A stretch of DNA of 64,000 nucleotides from Pollutimonas bauzanensis (GTDB lineage Bacteria; Pseudomonadota; Gammaproteobacteria; Burkholderiales; Burkholderiaceae_B). How positions within the stretch are numbered: position 1 is the first letter of the stretch; every line of letters starts with the position of its first letter. A program made the translations under genes and the position numbers. The notes beneath the pieces were generated by a model that searched no databases, had not been told where the DNA came from, and was given only the letters and a program-made list of their open reading frames with translations. The stretch is taken from positions 62,001 to 126,000 of the forward strand of contig NZ_FQXE01000002.1 of assembly GCF_900129885.1 (NCBI RefSeq), read 5' to 3'. Shown here in pieces: positions 7,880 to 16,872 of the stretch.

Positions 7880-8857
7880 CTACTGTGCAGTCAGGCCGGC
7901 ATCACGTATGACCTCGCCCCAGTAGACCAACTGGGTCTTCGTGTAGGCCCCCAGTTCTTGAGGCGATGAATGCTCCAATGCCATCCCCGCCGCCAACGCC
8001 CGCTTCTGGATCTCCGGATCCTGCAGAACTTTGCCGACCTCGACGCTCAAACGTTCCCGCAGAGCTTCCGGCGTATTCGCAGGCGCGTATAGGGCAAACC
8101 AGGAATCCAGTTCGAAGTTTTCCAAGCCGGCCTCCTGCGCGGTCGGGACATCCGGAATCGTGGCAAGGCGATTTTTTCCAGTCACTGCCAAGGCTTTGAT
8201 CTGCCCCGCCTTGATCTGCCCCATGACTCCTGCGGGACTGGTCAAGTAGATATTCACCTGGTTAGAGATCAAGTCGACGACCGCCCCGCCCGCACCCTTG
8301 TAGGGAATATGTACGATATCCACTCCGGCCAGCTTCTTGAAAAGCTCGCCCGCCAGATGCGGAACCGAACCATTGCCCGACGATGCGTAATTCAGCTCAC
8401 CCGGATGCTGCCGCGCATATGAAATCAGCTCCTGCACGGTATTGGCCGGCACCTGCTTGGACGCCACCAGTACCTGCGGTGCTCGCGACACCATGCTGAT
8501 CGGCGTCAAGTCATTGACCGGGTCGGTGGCCGCCGTCTTGAAAAGATGCGGATTGGCGACCAGAAAGCCGTTGTACGCAAACAGTAGCGTATAACCATCG
8601 GGGCGCGCCCTTGCAACCAGCGCATTGCCGATATTTCCGGATGCCCCGGCCTTGTTGTCTATCACCACAGGCACGCCTAAAGACTTGGACAAAGGCTCGG
8701 AAAGAAGGCGGGCCAGGAAATCAATCGAACCGCCGGGCTGCGAGGGCACAACCAGTGTGATAGAACGAGAGGGGAAGCTATCGGCAGCCCTTGCACCCGT
8801 CATCATCAACGCCATCGACGCTCCAACGGCCAATACCATCAAATGCAATCTAGTCAT
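7880..8857 (-). CDS. Bug-family periplasmic solute-binding receptor (TctC-like)
   Basis: Bug receptors bind carboxylates in the periplasm and are greatly expanded in Alcaligenaceae. The 325-residue protein starts with a signal peptide cleaved near TGARA-AD and shows the family block YPSRSITLVVPSQPGGSID-like (here FPSRSITLVVPSQPGGS) followed by GNIGNALVARARPDGYTLL. An AAGGAGA sits before the ATG. It is the last gene of an operon with a CoA-transferase and a lyase, so its ligand is probably the acid they degrade. No membrane TctA/TctB partners are encoded nearby, as is usual for orphan Bug proteins. Confidence 0.92.
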   Translation of the reverse strand: MTRLHLMVLAVGASMALMMTGARAADSFPSRSITLVVPSQPGGSIDFLARLLSEPLSKSLGVPVVIDNKAGASGNIGNALVARARPDGYTLLFAYNGFLVANPHLFKTAATDPVNDLTPISMVSRAPQVLVASKQVPANTVQELISYARQHPGELNYASSGNGSVPHLAGELFKKLAGVDIVHIPYKGAGGAVVDLISNQVNIYLTSPAGVMGQIKAGQIKALAVTGKNRLATIPDVPTAQEAGLENFELDSWFALYAPANTPEALRERLSVEVGKVLQDPEIQKRALAAGMALEHSSPQELGAYTKTQLVYWGEVIRDAGLTAQ

Positions 8858-8941
8858 GAATGTCTCCTTGAATTAGTTTTTTTTAAATAGCATGTGTCCT
8901 GCGCCGCAAGCGCAACTCCTAGCGAATGTCTTGCGCCTCCC

Positions 8942-10186
8942 TTAGATAACCCCCTCGTCGATCAGTCTGGCCACCTCCTGGGCGCTGATGCCCATGGCTT
9001 CCTGGTAGACCGCGAAATTATGAGCACCCAGCGCGGGCCCCAGGGATTCCACCCGTCCCGGCGTCCGGGACAGTTTTGGAACGATCCCGGGAACTTTCAG
9101 AGCGCCCGCGCGGCCGTCCTCCACCGACACGATGGCCTGCCTGGCTTCGTACTGCTCTTCCTGGAAGATATCGGCAATGTTGTATAGCAAGCTGCATGGC
9201 ACTTCGCCTTGCCTGCATTGCTCCAGAACCTGCAATGCGGTCCGGCCGTCCACCCATTCAGCCACCAAGGCGTTGACTTCGCCACGCCTGCGGTCACGCT
9301 CGGGAATCGTTGCATACCGAGGATCGCCAATCAGATCCTGCCGCCCCATCGCCACGCAAAGCCGTTCGAACATTTTGTCATTCGAGCATGCGATTGCCAG
9401 CCACTTCCCATCCCCGCTCAGATAATGGCTATGCGGCACGATATTGACCGTGTCAGCCCCTAACGGCTCGCGCACCAGGCCATAGCGGTCAAATGCCGGA
9501 ACCATTTCATCCATCATGCGAAAGATCGATTCAAACAGCGCGACGTCCACCACTTGACCAATGCCGCTTTTATCACGTTCCCGCAGCGCCACCATGACAC
9601 CAAGCGCGCCATACAAGCCCGATGAATAGTCCGCCAGCGAAGTGGAACCCGGAATAACCGGGACACCGCCAGGCTCGCGCGCCATATGCGCCAGGCCGCC
9701 GAAAGCATGCGCGATCCGGGCGAAGCCCGGCAAGGAACGCAATGGGCCGGTCTGGCCATATCCGCTGACTCTAAGCATGACAAGACCGGGATTGGCACGA
9801 GAAAGCTCATCGTAGCCCAGGCCCCATTTCTCCAGTGTTCCCGGACGAAAATTTTCAATGAGCACATCGGCTGTCGCAACCAGGCGCTTTAGCAACCCAG
9901 CCCCTTCGGCGCTGCGCAGATTCAGCGTAATGGACTTCCGATTGCGCGCCTCGCTAAGCCATGTCAGCGAATCCCCGCATTCGGAACGCTTGCCGAAGCG
10001 CCTCAGCGGGTCTCCTTTTCCGGGCTCCTCCACCTTGATGACTTCCGCCCCGAATTCCGCCAGCATGCTGGCGCAAAACGGGCCCGCAATGAAGGTGGCC
10101 AGATCGATCACCTTGATTCCGGCCAGTGGCAGCGAAGGGGGCGCGCTTTCCGGCGAGCCGGGGATGAAGGAATCAGGCGCTTTCAT
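8942..10186 (-). CDS. Family III CoA-transferase (CaiB/Frc-like)
   Basis: This enzyme class activates carboxylic acids by moving CoA from a donor such as succinyl-CoA. The 414-residue protein begins LAGIKVIDLATFIAGPFCASMLAEFGAEVIKVEEPGKGDP, abbreviated here to its family pattern, and keeps the catalytic Asp186 in SLADYSSGLYG. ENFRPGTLEKWGL is also typical. Its start overlaps the upstream lyase gene by 14 bp, so the two products are made together. The likely chemistry is acid to acyl-CoA, followed by lyase cleavage. Confidence 0.92.
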   Translation of the reverse strand: MKAPDSFIPGSPESAPPSLPLAGIKVIDLATFIAGPFCASMLAEFGAEVIKVEEPGKGDPLRRFGKRSECGDSLTWLSEARNRKSITLNLRSAEGAGLLKRLVATADVLIENFRPGTLEKWGLGYDELSRANPGLVMLRVSGYGQTGPLRSLPGFARIAHAFGGLAHMAREPGGVPVIPGSTSLADYSSGLYGALGVMVALRERDKSGIGQVVDVALFESIFRMMDEMVPAFDRYGLVREPLGADTVNIVPHSHYLSGDGKWLAIACSNDKMFERLCVAMGRQDLIGDPRYATIPERDRRRGEVNALVAEWVDGRTALQVLEQCRQGEVPCSLLYNIADIFQEEQYEARQAIVSVEDGRAGALKVPGIVPKLSRTPGRVESLGPALGAHNFAVYQEAMGISAQEVARLIDEGVI

Positions 10187-11168
10187 TCGGGTTCCCCGCG
10201 GCCAGGGCCGCCCGGCGACGAATATTGGCCGCCAGCTTGACGTGCGCCATGTCTATCAATTCCCCGTCCAGGTTAATGGCGCCACGCCCCTGTCCGACGG
10301 CATCGTCCATTGCCTGCGCCACACGTGCCGCCCACGAAACCCGCTGGGCGGAAGGCGTAAAGGCCGTGTTTGCCTGTGCGACTTGCGAAGGATGAATCGC
10401 CCATTTTCCTTCAAACCCCAAGGCGCGCCCACGGCATGCCGACGCCTGGTAGCCAGCCATGTCGGAAAAATCCGTGTAAGGCCCATCGATCGGACGCAAG
10501 CCATATGCGCGGCATACCGTCGCAATGCGCGACTGCGCATAATGCCAATGATTCGCCAAGTACGACGACGCGGCCTGTGCGCCGTCGATATCGTTCACTA
10601 CGGCATAGTCCTGATTCAGGCTCCCCATCCGCATGTCCGAGGTCTGCATGTCTATCATGTAGTCGCCTACGCCGAAAATCAGCGCCTCCAGGCGAGGCGA
10701 AGCTTGCGCGATTTTCGCGGCGTTCACCATGCCCATCGCGCTTTCTATCAAGGCCTCGATCCCGATCGGATCGCGGCGTCCTATGGCAAGCTCTATGCCG
10801 GATAACAACGTATCCACAAACTGCACGTCGGCCGCGCTGCCCGCCTTGGGCAACATGATCAGATCCAGCCGAGGACATTGCTCGACAACATCCACGATAT
10901 CCCTATAGCCCCAAGGGGTGTCCAGGCCGTTCACCCTGACCGCCACAATCTTGTCCTGCCAGTCGATATCATTGATGGCGGCAATTGCCAAGTGGCGCGC
11001 CCGTTCTTTTTCACCCGGCGAAACCGCGTCTTCCAGATCCAGGAAAACCTCGTCCGCCTCGCCTTTTGCCGCCTTCTCGAAAAAAACCTCGGATGTGGCC
11101 GGCACCGCCAGACAAGACCGTTGTAAACGGCGAGTTCTGGGGCTTCCGGCAGTCGCTGATGCATGCAT
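10173..11168 (-). CDS. HpcH/HpaI aldolase / CitE-type acyl-CoA lyase
   Basis: CitE-like lyases cleave beta-hydroxyacyl-CoAs such as malyl-CoA or citramalyl-CoA. The protein shows RSCLAVPATSEVFFEKA at the N-terminus, the metal-site block DEVFLDLEDAVSP, the general acid region IEALIESAMGMVNA and FGVGDYMIDM. The ATG at 11166-11168 has AAGGA eight bases upstream and is preferred over an upstream in-frame GTG. Length is 331 residues. As first gene of the leftward operon, it would split the CoA ester formed by the family III transferase; citramalyl-CoA or malyl-CoA is the most economical guess, since no hydratase is encoded. Confidence 0.88.
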   Translation of the reverse strand: MHASATAGSPRTRRLQRSCLAVPATSEVFFEKAAKGEADEVFLDLEDAVSPGEKERARHLAIAAINDIDWQDKIVAVRVNGLDTPWGYRDIVDVVEQCPRLDLIMLPKAGSAADVQFVDTLLSGIELAIGRRDPIGIEALIESAMGMVNAAKIAQASPRLEALIFGVGDYMIDMQTSDMRMGSLNQDYAVVNDIDGAQAASSYLANHWHYAQSRIATVCRAYGLRPIDGPYTDFSDMAGYQASACRGRALGFEGKWAIHPSQVAQANTAFTPSAQRVSWAARVAQAMDDAVGQGRGAINLDGELIDMAHVKLAANIRRRAALAAGNPNESA

Positions 11169-11304
11169 ATGATTGATCCTTGCCAATGGCGGCACGCGTG
11201 TATGCGATGTGCCTGCGCTCCGCCTGGTTCCATGTGCTACGAAACGAGGACAAGGCGCCGCTCGTCCCCTTCTGAAATGTCGATACTATAGACACGGGAA
11301 AGTT

Positions 11305-11349
11305 AAGTAAAATGTGTTTATATTTACTTTAGTTAAGATTTTCTTAACT
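11305..11349. promoter_or_regulatory. AT-rich divergent operator region with two inverted repeats
   Basis: AAGTAAA and TTTACTT (11305-11329) flank an 11-bp centre, the spacing typical of LysR-type boxes. Immediately after it, AGTTAAGA-TTT-TCTTAACT (11331-11349) is a perfect palindrome, and AGTTAAG also occurs at 11301-11307. The sites sit 22-66 bp before the LysR start codon and about 140 bp before the lyase start, so they could serve both autoregulation and activation. Confidence 0.6.
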
Positions 11350-11370
11350 ATCGCCGACGACAGGTGGATC

Positions 11371-12294
11371 ATGAGCATCAATTTCAAGTTACTGAATGCC
11401 TTCATGCTCGTGGCCGAGTGCGGCACTCTGCGAATGGCTGCCGAAAAGGCCAACCGCTCGTTGCCGGCCATCAGCATGCAAATCAAGCGGCTCGAAGAGC
11501 AGCTAGGCACCCATCTTTTCCATCGAACCAGCCGCAAGCTGGAATTGACCTCAACAGGCGAGCAGTTGCTGACATATGTGCGCCGCGCATTCCTGGAAAT
11601 GGATCAGGGGCTGCTCCAGCTCAAGCAAACCATCAACTTGCAGCAAGGCAAGGTATCCATCGCATGCTCGCCTACCGTCGCAACAACGCGTCTACCGGCG
11701 ATTCTGTCCGGCTTCGCCCGACAATACCCGGGCATAAGGCTATATGTGCAAGAGCTATCCCTGGTCGAGCAGCTGGAAAGCATCGAGAAATGCCATGTCG
11801 ACTTCAGCATTGGCCCCGCTCCCCATGGTATCGCCCCCCACATCCAATTCGACCCCGTCTTACGGGACGAGATCTATGCGCTGCTGCCGGCAACCTATGC
11901 CCAGGCAAAGAAAAGCGTGCTGACACTGGCTGAATTCAGCAGATTTCCCGCGCTGATGCTCTCGAGCGACTCCGGCTTGCGTCCGATGATGGACGAAGCC
12001 CTGAGAACCGCGGGCCTCGTGCTGCAAATGAGGTGCGAAGCAAAGCAGATTTCCACGCTGATCGCCATGGTCCGCTCGGGCATGGGTGCCGCTCTGCTGC
12101 CGCGCATTGCATTGCACGAGAACCTGGGGAAGGACTTGGTCGCCCTGCGCATTACAGAGCCCAATATGGCGCGGGAACTGGGCATTCTGACGGCCAAGGG
12201 ACGCTCCCCAACGTCGGCGGCGAGTCAGTTGCAGCGCATGGTGCACCAGCTACTGGCCCCGATGGGCGCTGAATCCGTTTTCGCGTCCTTATAA
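11371..12294 (+). CDS. LysR-family transcriptional regulator of the divergent CoA-transferase/lyase operon
   Basis: The 307-residue protein has the N-terminal winged helix-turn-helix (residues about 5-63: AFMLVAECGTLRMAAEKANRS with SLPAISMQIKRLEEQLG) followed by an effector-binding domain. ATG 11371 follows AGGTGG and is chosen over an upstream in-frame ATG that lies in the AT-rich operator. It is divergently arranged with the lyase/CoA-transferase/Bug operon, the usual geometry for a regulator of a degradation pathway. The inducer is unknown but probably the acid bound by the Bug receptor or its CoA product. Confidence 0.92.
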   Translation: MSINFKLLNAFMLVAECGTLRMAAEKANRSLPAISMQIKRLEEQLGTHLFHRTSRKLELTSTGEQLLTYVRRAFLEMDQGLLQLKQTINLQQGKVSIACSPTVATTRLPAILSGFARQYPGIRLYVQELSLVEQLESIEKCHVDFSIGPAPHGIAPHIQFDPVLRDEIYALLPATYAQAKKSVLTLAEFSRFPALMLSSDSGLRPMMDEALRTAGLVLQMRCEAKQISTLIAMVRSGMGAALLPRIALHENLGKDLVALRITEPNMARELGILTAKGRSPTSAASQLQRMVHQLLAPMGAESVFASL

Positions 12295-12343
12295 TCGGAC
12301 GGTATAAAAAAACGCCATTTACCATTTATCTAATAAAGCAAGC

Positions 12344-12838
12344 ATGTCTTTACCCACCATACAACTCGTTGTCGCCTATTCCGACAACCGCGCCATAGGC
12401 CGCGACAATGCCCTGCCCTGGCGCCTGCCGTCCGACCTGGCCCACTTCAAGCGGGTGACGCTGGGCCAGCCCATCGTCATGGGCCGCAATACGTGGGAAT
12501 CATTGGGGCGGCCTTTGCCCGGGCGCCCCAACCTGGTGATCAGCCGCAATCCCCATTACCAGGCAAGCGGCGCCGCCGTATACCCGACACTGGAAGCCGC
12601 GCTGGCCGACTGCCGGGACGCGCCGCGGGTCTGCATCATAGGCGGCGAGCAGATCTTCAGGCATGCCCTGGCCATCGCCGACGAGATCGTGGCCACCGAA
12701 GTCCACGCGCAGGTGGATGGGGACACTTTCTTTCCGCCCCTGGACCCGGCCGCCTGGCGCGAAACCGAAAGGCTGGCGCAGCCCGAGGAAAACGGCTACG
12801 CCTTCGATTTCGTGGTGTACCGGCGCCTGCCCGCGTAA
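12344..12838 (+). CDS. folA: Dihydrofolate reductase
   Basis: FolA reduces dihydrofolate to tetrahydrofolate with NADPH. The 164-residue protein shows the standard motifs: VVAYSDNRAIGRDNALPWRLPSDLAHFK in pattern (catalytic acid in LPSDLAHF), VMGRNTWESLGRPLPGRPN and the NADPH loop IIGGEQIF. It is on the same strand as thyA but separated from it by the CoA-transferase module. A run of seven A residues at 12306-12312 precedes it; no clear promoter was assigned. Confidence 0.96.
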   Translation: MSLPTIQLVVAYSDNRAIGRDNALPWRLPSDLAHFKRVTLGQPIVMGRNTWESLGRPLPGRPNLVISRNPHYQASGAAVYPTLEAALADCRDAPRVCIIGGEQIFRHALAIADEIVATEVHAQVDGDTFFPPLDPAAWRETERLAQPEENGYAFDFVVYRRLPA

Positions 12839-12865
12839 GCGCGGCCCTTGCCCCGCGCAGGGCGT

Positions 12866-13426
12866 TCAGGCATTCCCGCGCTGCTGGATGAGCGCGGCGA
12901 CGGCGTCGAACAGGTGATGCATGCCGAACGAGACATCGATGACCCTGCCGTCCAGAAAGAACGCCGGCGAGCCTTGCACGCCGCTGGCCCGGCCGCTTTC
13001 CAGGCTTTCCTGGATGCGCTGCAGATAGATGTGATCGCCGATCTCGGCGTCGTAGCGCAGCAGGTCCAATTCAAGATCCGCGGCGTATTGCCGCAGATTC
13101 TTGGGCTTGAGGTGCGCCTGATTCTCGAACAACAGGTCATGCATCTGCCAGAATTTGTTCTGCGCGCCGGCCGCTTCGGCGGCTTCGGCCGCCAGCTCCG
13201 CATGCGGATGGGCCTCCACCAGGGGAAAGTGGCGAAATGCGTAGCGGATGTGCTTGCCGAAGTCCTGGAGCAGGATCTTCACCGAGGGATAGGCCTGGGC
13301 GCATGAGGGGCATTCGAAGTCGCCGTATTCGACGATGACGATCTGGGCATGGCGCGCGCCGATGACGTGATCCTGCTTCCCCACGGCGGGGACCAGGGTG
13401 GGGGGAAATGAAGGATGGATGGCCAT
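12866..13426 (-). CDS. DsbA-family (thioredoxin-4-like) oxidoreductase, apparently cytoplasmic
   Basis: The 186-residue protein has the thioredoxin-fold motif CPSC (Cys39-Cys42) in YGDFECPSCAQAYPS and the cis-proline loop GSPAFFLDG near the C-terminus. No signal peptide is visible, unlike true DsbA, so it probably acts in the cytoplasm as a thiol-disulfide reductase or FrnE-like protein. It is a single gene, convergent with folA and upstream-adjacent to a cation exporter. The substrate is unknown. Confidence 0.85.
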   Translation of the reverse strand: MAIHPSFPPTLVPAVGKQDHVIGARHAQIVIVEYGDFECPSCAQAYPSVKILLQDFGKHIRYAFRHFPLVEAHPHAELAAEAAEAAGAQNKFWQMHDLLFENQAHLKPKNLRQYAADLELDLLRYDAEIGDHIYLQRIQESLESGRASGVQGSPAFFLDGRVIDVSFGMHHLFDAVAALIQQRGNA

Positions 13427-13530
13427 AGAGGTCTCTCCAGTGGTTCAGGAAGGCATAGGCAAGGATAGCCCTGAAACAGGTTGCGCCGGATTCTTTTGAT
13501 CGTCAAGTTTCGCCGCCGCTGCCGCCGCCG

Positions 13531-14520
13531 CTAGTCCGCCGGACCGGCCTGCTCGTCCTGCCCGCCATAGCGGCCGGCGGCGCTTTCCCGGTAGCGTTCA
13601 AGGGTTTGCGGCTTGATGAAAAGCGCGCTCACCTCGGGATGCGCGGCGCGGATCTTGCCTTCTAGCGCCACCACTATCGCTTCGAGCTCTGGAACGCGCA
13701 GCGGGTCGGTGAATTCAACGCTCAACGCGACGATGATTTCCTGCGGGGCCATTTGCAGCGCCACCACCCCATTGGCCCGCGCGACGCCGTCCATCTCTTC
13801 GGCCAGCCTCAGGATCGAGCCGTGCACGCGGGCGCTGGCCGCCTCGCCGATCAGCAGGCCCTTGGTCTCGCGCGCCACCAGAATGGCCGTCAGTCCCAGC
13901 GTGATGCCGATGAGGATGGATGCGGCGCCATCCAGCGCCGGCTCATCCAGCGCCACCGACAAATAAACGCCGAAGAATGCGATCAGCAGCCCGGCAAGGG
14001 CCGCGCTGTCTTCCAGCAGCACGATGAAGGTGGGCGGGTCCTTGCTGTGGACTATCAACTGGAATAGTTCGGCATACCGTTTGTCGCCTTTGAACCTGCG
14101 CAGGGTGAAAACCCAGGATGTGCCTTCGAACAGCGCCGCCGCGGCCAGGACGAGGTAAGTCACCAGCGGATTCTCGATCGGATGCGGATGGCGTATGTGG
14201 ATGATGCCTTCGTAAACAGACACTCCCGCGCCGAAGGTCAGGATAAGCAGGCCGACGATGAAGCTCCAGAAATAGATTTCCCGCCCATAGCCCAGCGGAT
14301 GGGCGCGGTCCGGCCGCGCCGCGCTCCGGTGGATACCGTAGAGCAACAGCAGCTCGTTGGCGGTATCGACCACGGAGTGCACCCCTTCGCTGAGCATTGC
14401 CGAGCTGCCGGTCCAGGCCGCCGCGATGAATTTGCTGGCTGCGACCAGCAGGTTGCCGGCGAGCGCCACGTAGATGACACTGCGGGATGAAGCATCGTGG
14501 CGGGCGGCACTTCTGGCCAT
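13531..14520 (-). CDS. Cation diffusion facilitator family transporter
   Basis: This is an inner-membrane divalent-cation/proton antiporter. The 329-residue protein has six predicted helices; the first metal-site motif is SEGVHSVVDTANE in helix II, and the second is LDGAASILIG in helix V. HPLGYGREIYFW follows helix II as in other members. The ATG at 14518-14520 has AGGTG six bases upstream; an in-frame start nine codons earlier lacks one. Compared with classic CDF members the helix V motif is shifted (DGAAS), so the cation (Zn, Fe, Co or Mn) cannot be stated. A cytoplasmic C-terminal domain follows. Confidence 0.9.
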   Translation of the reverse strand: MARSAARHDASSRSVIYVALAGNLLVAASKFIAAAWTGSSAMLSEGVHSVVDTANELLLLYGIHRSAARPDRAHPLGYGREIYFWSFIVGLLILTFGAGVSVYEGIIHIRHPHPIENPLVTYLVLAAAALFEGTSWVFTLRRFKGDKRYAELFQLIVHSKDPPTFIVLLEDSAALAGLLIAFFGVYLSVALDEPALDGAASILIGITLGLTAILVARETKGLLIGEAASARVHGSILRLAEEMDGVARANGVVALQMAPQEIIVALSVEFTDPLRVPELEAIVVALEGKIRAAHPEVSALFIKPQTLERYRESAAGRYGGQDEQAGPAD

Positions 14521-14659
14521 GGGGCACCTATAGGCATGAACCGGCAAGGCACGATGCCTGCAAGCATCGTGCCTGGCGCGGTTCGACGGCGGGCGCGGCC
14601 ATCTACGCTATGATTTACCGTTGAGGGTTAAATTCATTTTCTCGTCCATCGAGGCAGCC

Positions 14660-15985
14660 ATGACCAGTCCAGCCGATATCCCCGATCTCTCCAACCTGTG
14701 GATGCCCTTCACCGCCAACCGCCAGTTCAAGGAACAGCCGCGCCTGCTCGCCAAGGCGCGGGGCATGTACTACACCACCGTGGATGGCAAGCAGGTGCTG
14801 GACGGCACGGCGGGCTTATGGTGCGTGAACGCCGGCCATGGGCGCAGCGAAATCATCGACGCCATTTCGCGCCAGGCCGCGGAACTGGACTATGCGCCCA
14901 GCTTTCAGCTGGGGCATAGCGATTCCTTCCGGGCCGCCACCGCCGTGACCAGGATGATGCCCGCCGGGATGGACAGGATATTCTTCACCAATTCAGGCTC
15001 GGAATCGGTCGATACCGCCCTGAAGATTGCGCTGGCCTACCACCGGGCGCGCGGCGAAGGCCAGCGCACGCGGCTCATCGGCCGCGAGCGCGGCTACCAC
15101 GGCGTGGGTTTCGGGGGAATTTCGGTGGGCGGCATATCGCCCAATCGCAAGGCCTTCTCCGGCGCCCTCCTGCCGGGCGTGGACCACCTGCCCCATACGC
15201 ACGACCTGTCCAGGAACGCCCATACGCGCGGCCAGCCCGCATGGGGCGAACACCTCGCCGACGAGCTCGAGCGCATCGTCGCCCTGCACGACGCCTCGAC
15301 CATCGCGGCGGTGATCGTCGAGCCGCTGGCCGGCTCGACCGGCGTCCTGGTGCCGCCCAAGGGCTATCTTGAAAAACTGCGCGCCATCACCGAAAAACAT
15401 GGCATCCTGCTGATCTTCGATGAAGTCATTACGGCCTTCGGCCGCCTTGGCGCCGCCACCGCCAGCGAATACTTCGGCGTCACCCCCGACCTGATGTCAT
15501 TGGCCAAGGGCATCAGCAACGCCAGCGTGCCCGCCGGCGCGGTCGCGGTCAAGCGCGAGGTCCACGACACCATACTCGGCGCGGCCGCCAATGGCATAGA
15601 ATTCTTCCACGGCTACACCTATTCGGCGCATCCCCTGGCCACCGCGGCCATTCTCGCCACCCTGGAAATCTATGAGCGCGAACAATTGTTCCAGCGCGCC
15701 CGCGCGCTGTCGGCCAAATTCGAAGACGCCGCCCACCAGCTTGAAGAGGCGCGCCACGTCATAGATGTGCGCAACCTCGGCATGGTGGCGGGCATAGAAC
15801 TCGCCCCGCGCGACGGCGCCCCCGGCGCCCGCGCCGCCGAAGTCTTCAGGAAGTGCTTCGACCAGGGGATCATGCTGCGCTATACCGGCGACATCCTGGC
15901 CATTTCGCCGCCGCTCATCATCGAAGAAAGCCAGATCGAAGAAATTTTCGGGAAAATCGGGGCGGTCCTTCAGGCCACGGCGTGA
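14660..15985 (+). CDS. Omega-amino acid:pyruvate (beta-alanine type) aminotransferase
   Basis: This is a class III PLP aminotransferase. The 441-residue protein has LSNLWMPFTANRQFK at the N-terminus, typical of beta-alanine/omega-amino-acid:pyruvate transaminases, the PLP-ring Asp254 in IFDEVITAFGR and the Schiff-base Lys283 in LAKGISNASVP. ATG 14660 follows GAGG; a longer in-frame start is unlikely. It faces the IclR-dehydrogenase cluster tail to tail. Malonate-semialdehyde or another semialdehyde is the expected product, which would suit the aldehyde dehydrogenase next door, but joint control is not shown. Confidence 0.9.
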   Translation: MTSPADIPDLSNLWMPFTANRQFKEQPRLLAKARGMYYTTVDGKQVLDGTAGLWCVNAGHGRSEIIDAISRQAAELDYAPSFQLGHSDSFRAATAVTRMMPAGMDRIFFTNSGSESVDTALKIALAYHRARGEGQRTRLIGRERGYHGVGFGGISVGGISPNRKAFSGALLPGVDHLPHTHDLSRNAHTRGQPAWGEHLADELERIVALHDASTIAAVIVEPLAGSTGVLVPPKGYLEKLRAITEKHGILLIFDEVITAFGRLGAATASEYFGVTPDLMSLAKGISNASVPAGAVAVKREVHDTILGAAANGIEFFHGYTYSAHPLATAAILATLEIYEREQLFQRARALSAKFEDAAHQLEEARHVIDVRNLGMVAGIELAPRDGAPGARAAEVFRKCFDQGIMLRYTGDILAISPPLIIEESQIEEIFGKIGAVLQATA

Positions 15986-15995
15986 CGCCGTCCCG

Positions 15996-16015
15996 GCCGG
16001 CGGCCGTCCGCCGGC
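15996..16015. terminator. GC-rich hairpin between convergent genes
   Basis: GCCGGCGG / CCGCCGGC form an 8-bp perfect stem with a CCGT loop, located between the aminotransferase and IclR stop codons. There is no U-tract on either side, so it may only slow polymerase or protect 3' ends. Confidence 0.35.
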
Positions 16016-16040
16016 GGCAAGCGCCAGGCGCCCGGGAACG

Positions 16041-16751
16041 TCATCCGGCCTTGGGCCAGCTTCCGCCCATGGCCTGAGTGGCCCCGGCGGCGGCTTTCTG
16101 CACCATCTTCGACATCTTCTCGACCGCCGCCGGCGTGAACCGCTCTTTCGGACCGGACAATGAAATCGCCCCGCAGAATTCATTGTCCAGCCCGAATACC
16201 GGGCTGGCCACGGCGGCGCAGTTGGGGTCGCGCTCGCCCATGGATATCGCGATCAGGTGTTCTTTGGACGGGGCCATCCCGGTGCCGTGATAGGCCTTTA
16301 TGAGCTTGCCGGCGGCGCCGCGCTCCAGCGGCAGGATGTCGCCCACGCGGATGCGGTCCAGGGTGGAATGATGCGAATCGACCCGCAGCAGGCAGACGCG
16401 AGACCCGGCATCGTGATAGACATGAAAAGAGCCGCTTTCGCTGCCCCGGTTGACGAGGTCCTGCAATACCGGAAGCATGACTTCGGTCAACCTGTAGGCG
16501 GCTTCGTAAGAGCGCCCGAGCTCGTGGGCGTAGCGGCCGAGGGCGTAGCGGCCATCGCTGCGCCGCACGACCAGCGCCGCTTTTTCCAGCGAGGCGATCA
16601 GGCGCAGCAACGTGCTTTTATAGTAGCCGGTGGCCCGCGACAGATCGGCCAAGGTGATAGGGTCGCTGCGATGCGCAATGACATCGACGATGGCCAGGGC
16701 GCGGTCTACGGCGGCGACCCCATCATCGCCTTGGGCGGAAGTAAGACTCAT
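16041..16751 (-). CDS. IclR-family transcriptional regulator
   Basis: The 236-residue protein has an N-terminal winged helix (residues about 10-70: VDRALAIVDVIAH, ITLADLSRATGYYKSTLLRLIASLEKA) and a C-terminal effector domain. It lies downstream of the dehydrogenase genes on the same strand but is separated from them by 120 bp, so it may have its own promoter. IclR proteins usually repress or activate nearby catabolic operons; the paired palindromes at 26204-26239 and the ALDH promoter at 19384-19412 are candidate targets. Confidence 0.92.
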   Translation of the reverse strand: MSLTSAQGDDGVAAVDRALAIVDVIAHRSDPITLADLSRATGYYKSTLLRLIASLEKAALVVRRSDGRYALGRYAHELGRSYEAAYRLTEVMLPVLQDLVNRGSESGSFHVYHDAGSRVCLLRVDSHHSTLDRIRVGDILPLERGAAGKLIKAYHGTGMAPSKEHLIAISMGERDPNCAAVASPVFGLDNEFCGAISLSGPKERFTPAAVEKMSKMVQKAAAGATQAMGGSWPKAG

Positions 16752-16872
16752 GGCGGGCGGTTTGCTGATAACGGTTATTTACGATGGATGATTATGCCAT
16801 GCGCGCCGCCCCGCCGGACAAAGGGCGCATGCCTGGCCGCGCCGGGCGTGCCGGGCGGGCCGGCCCGGAGCA

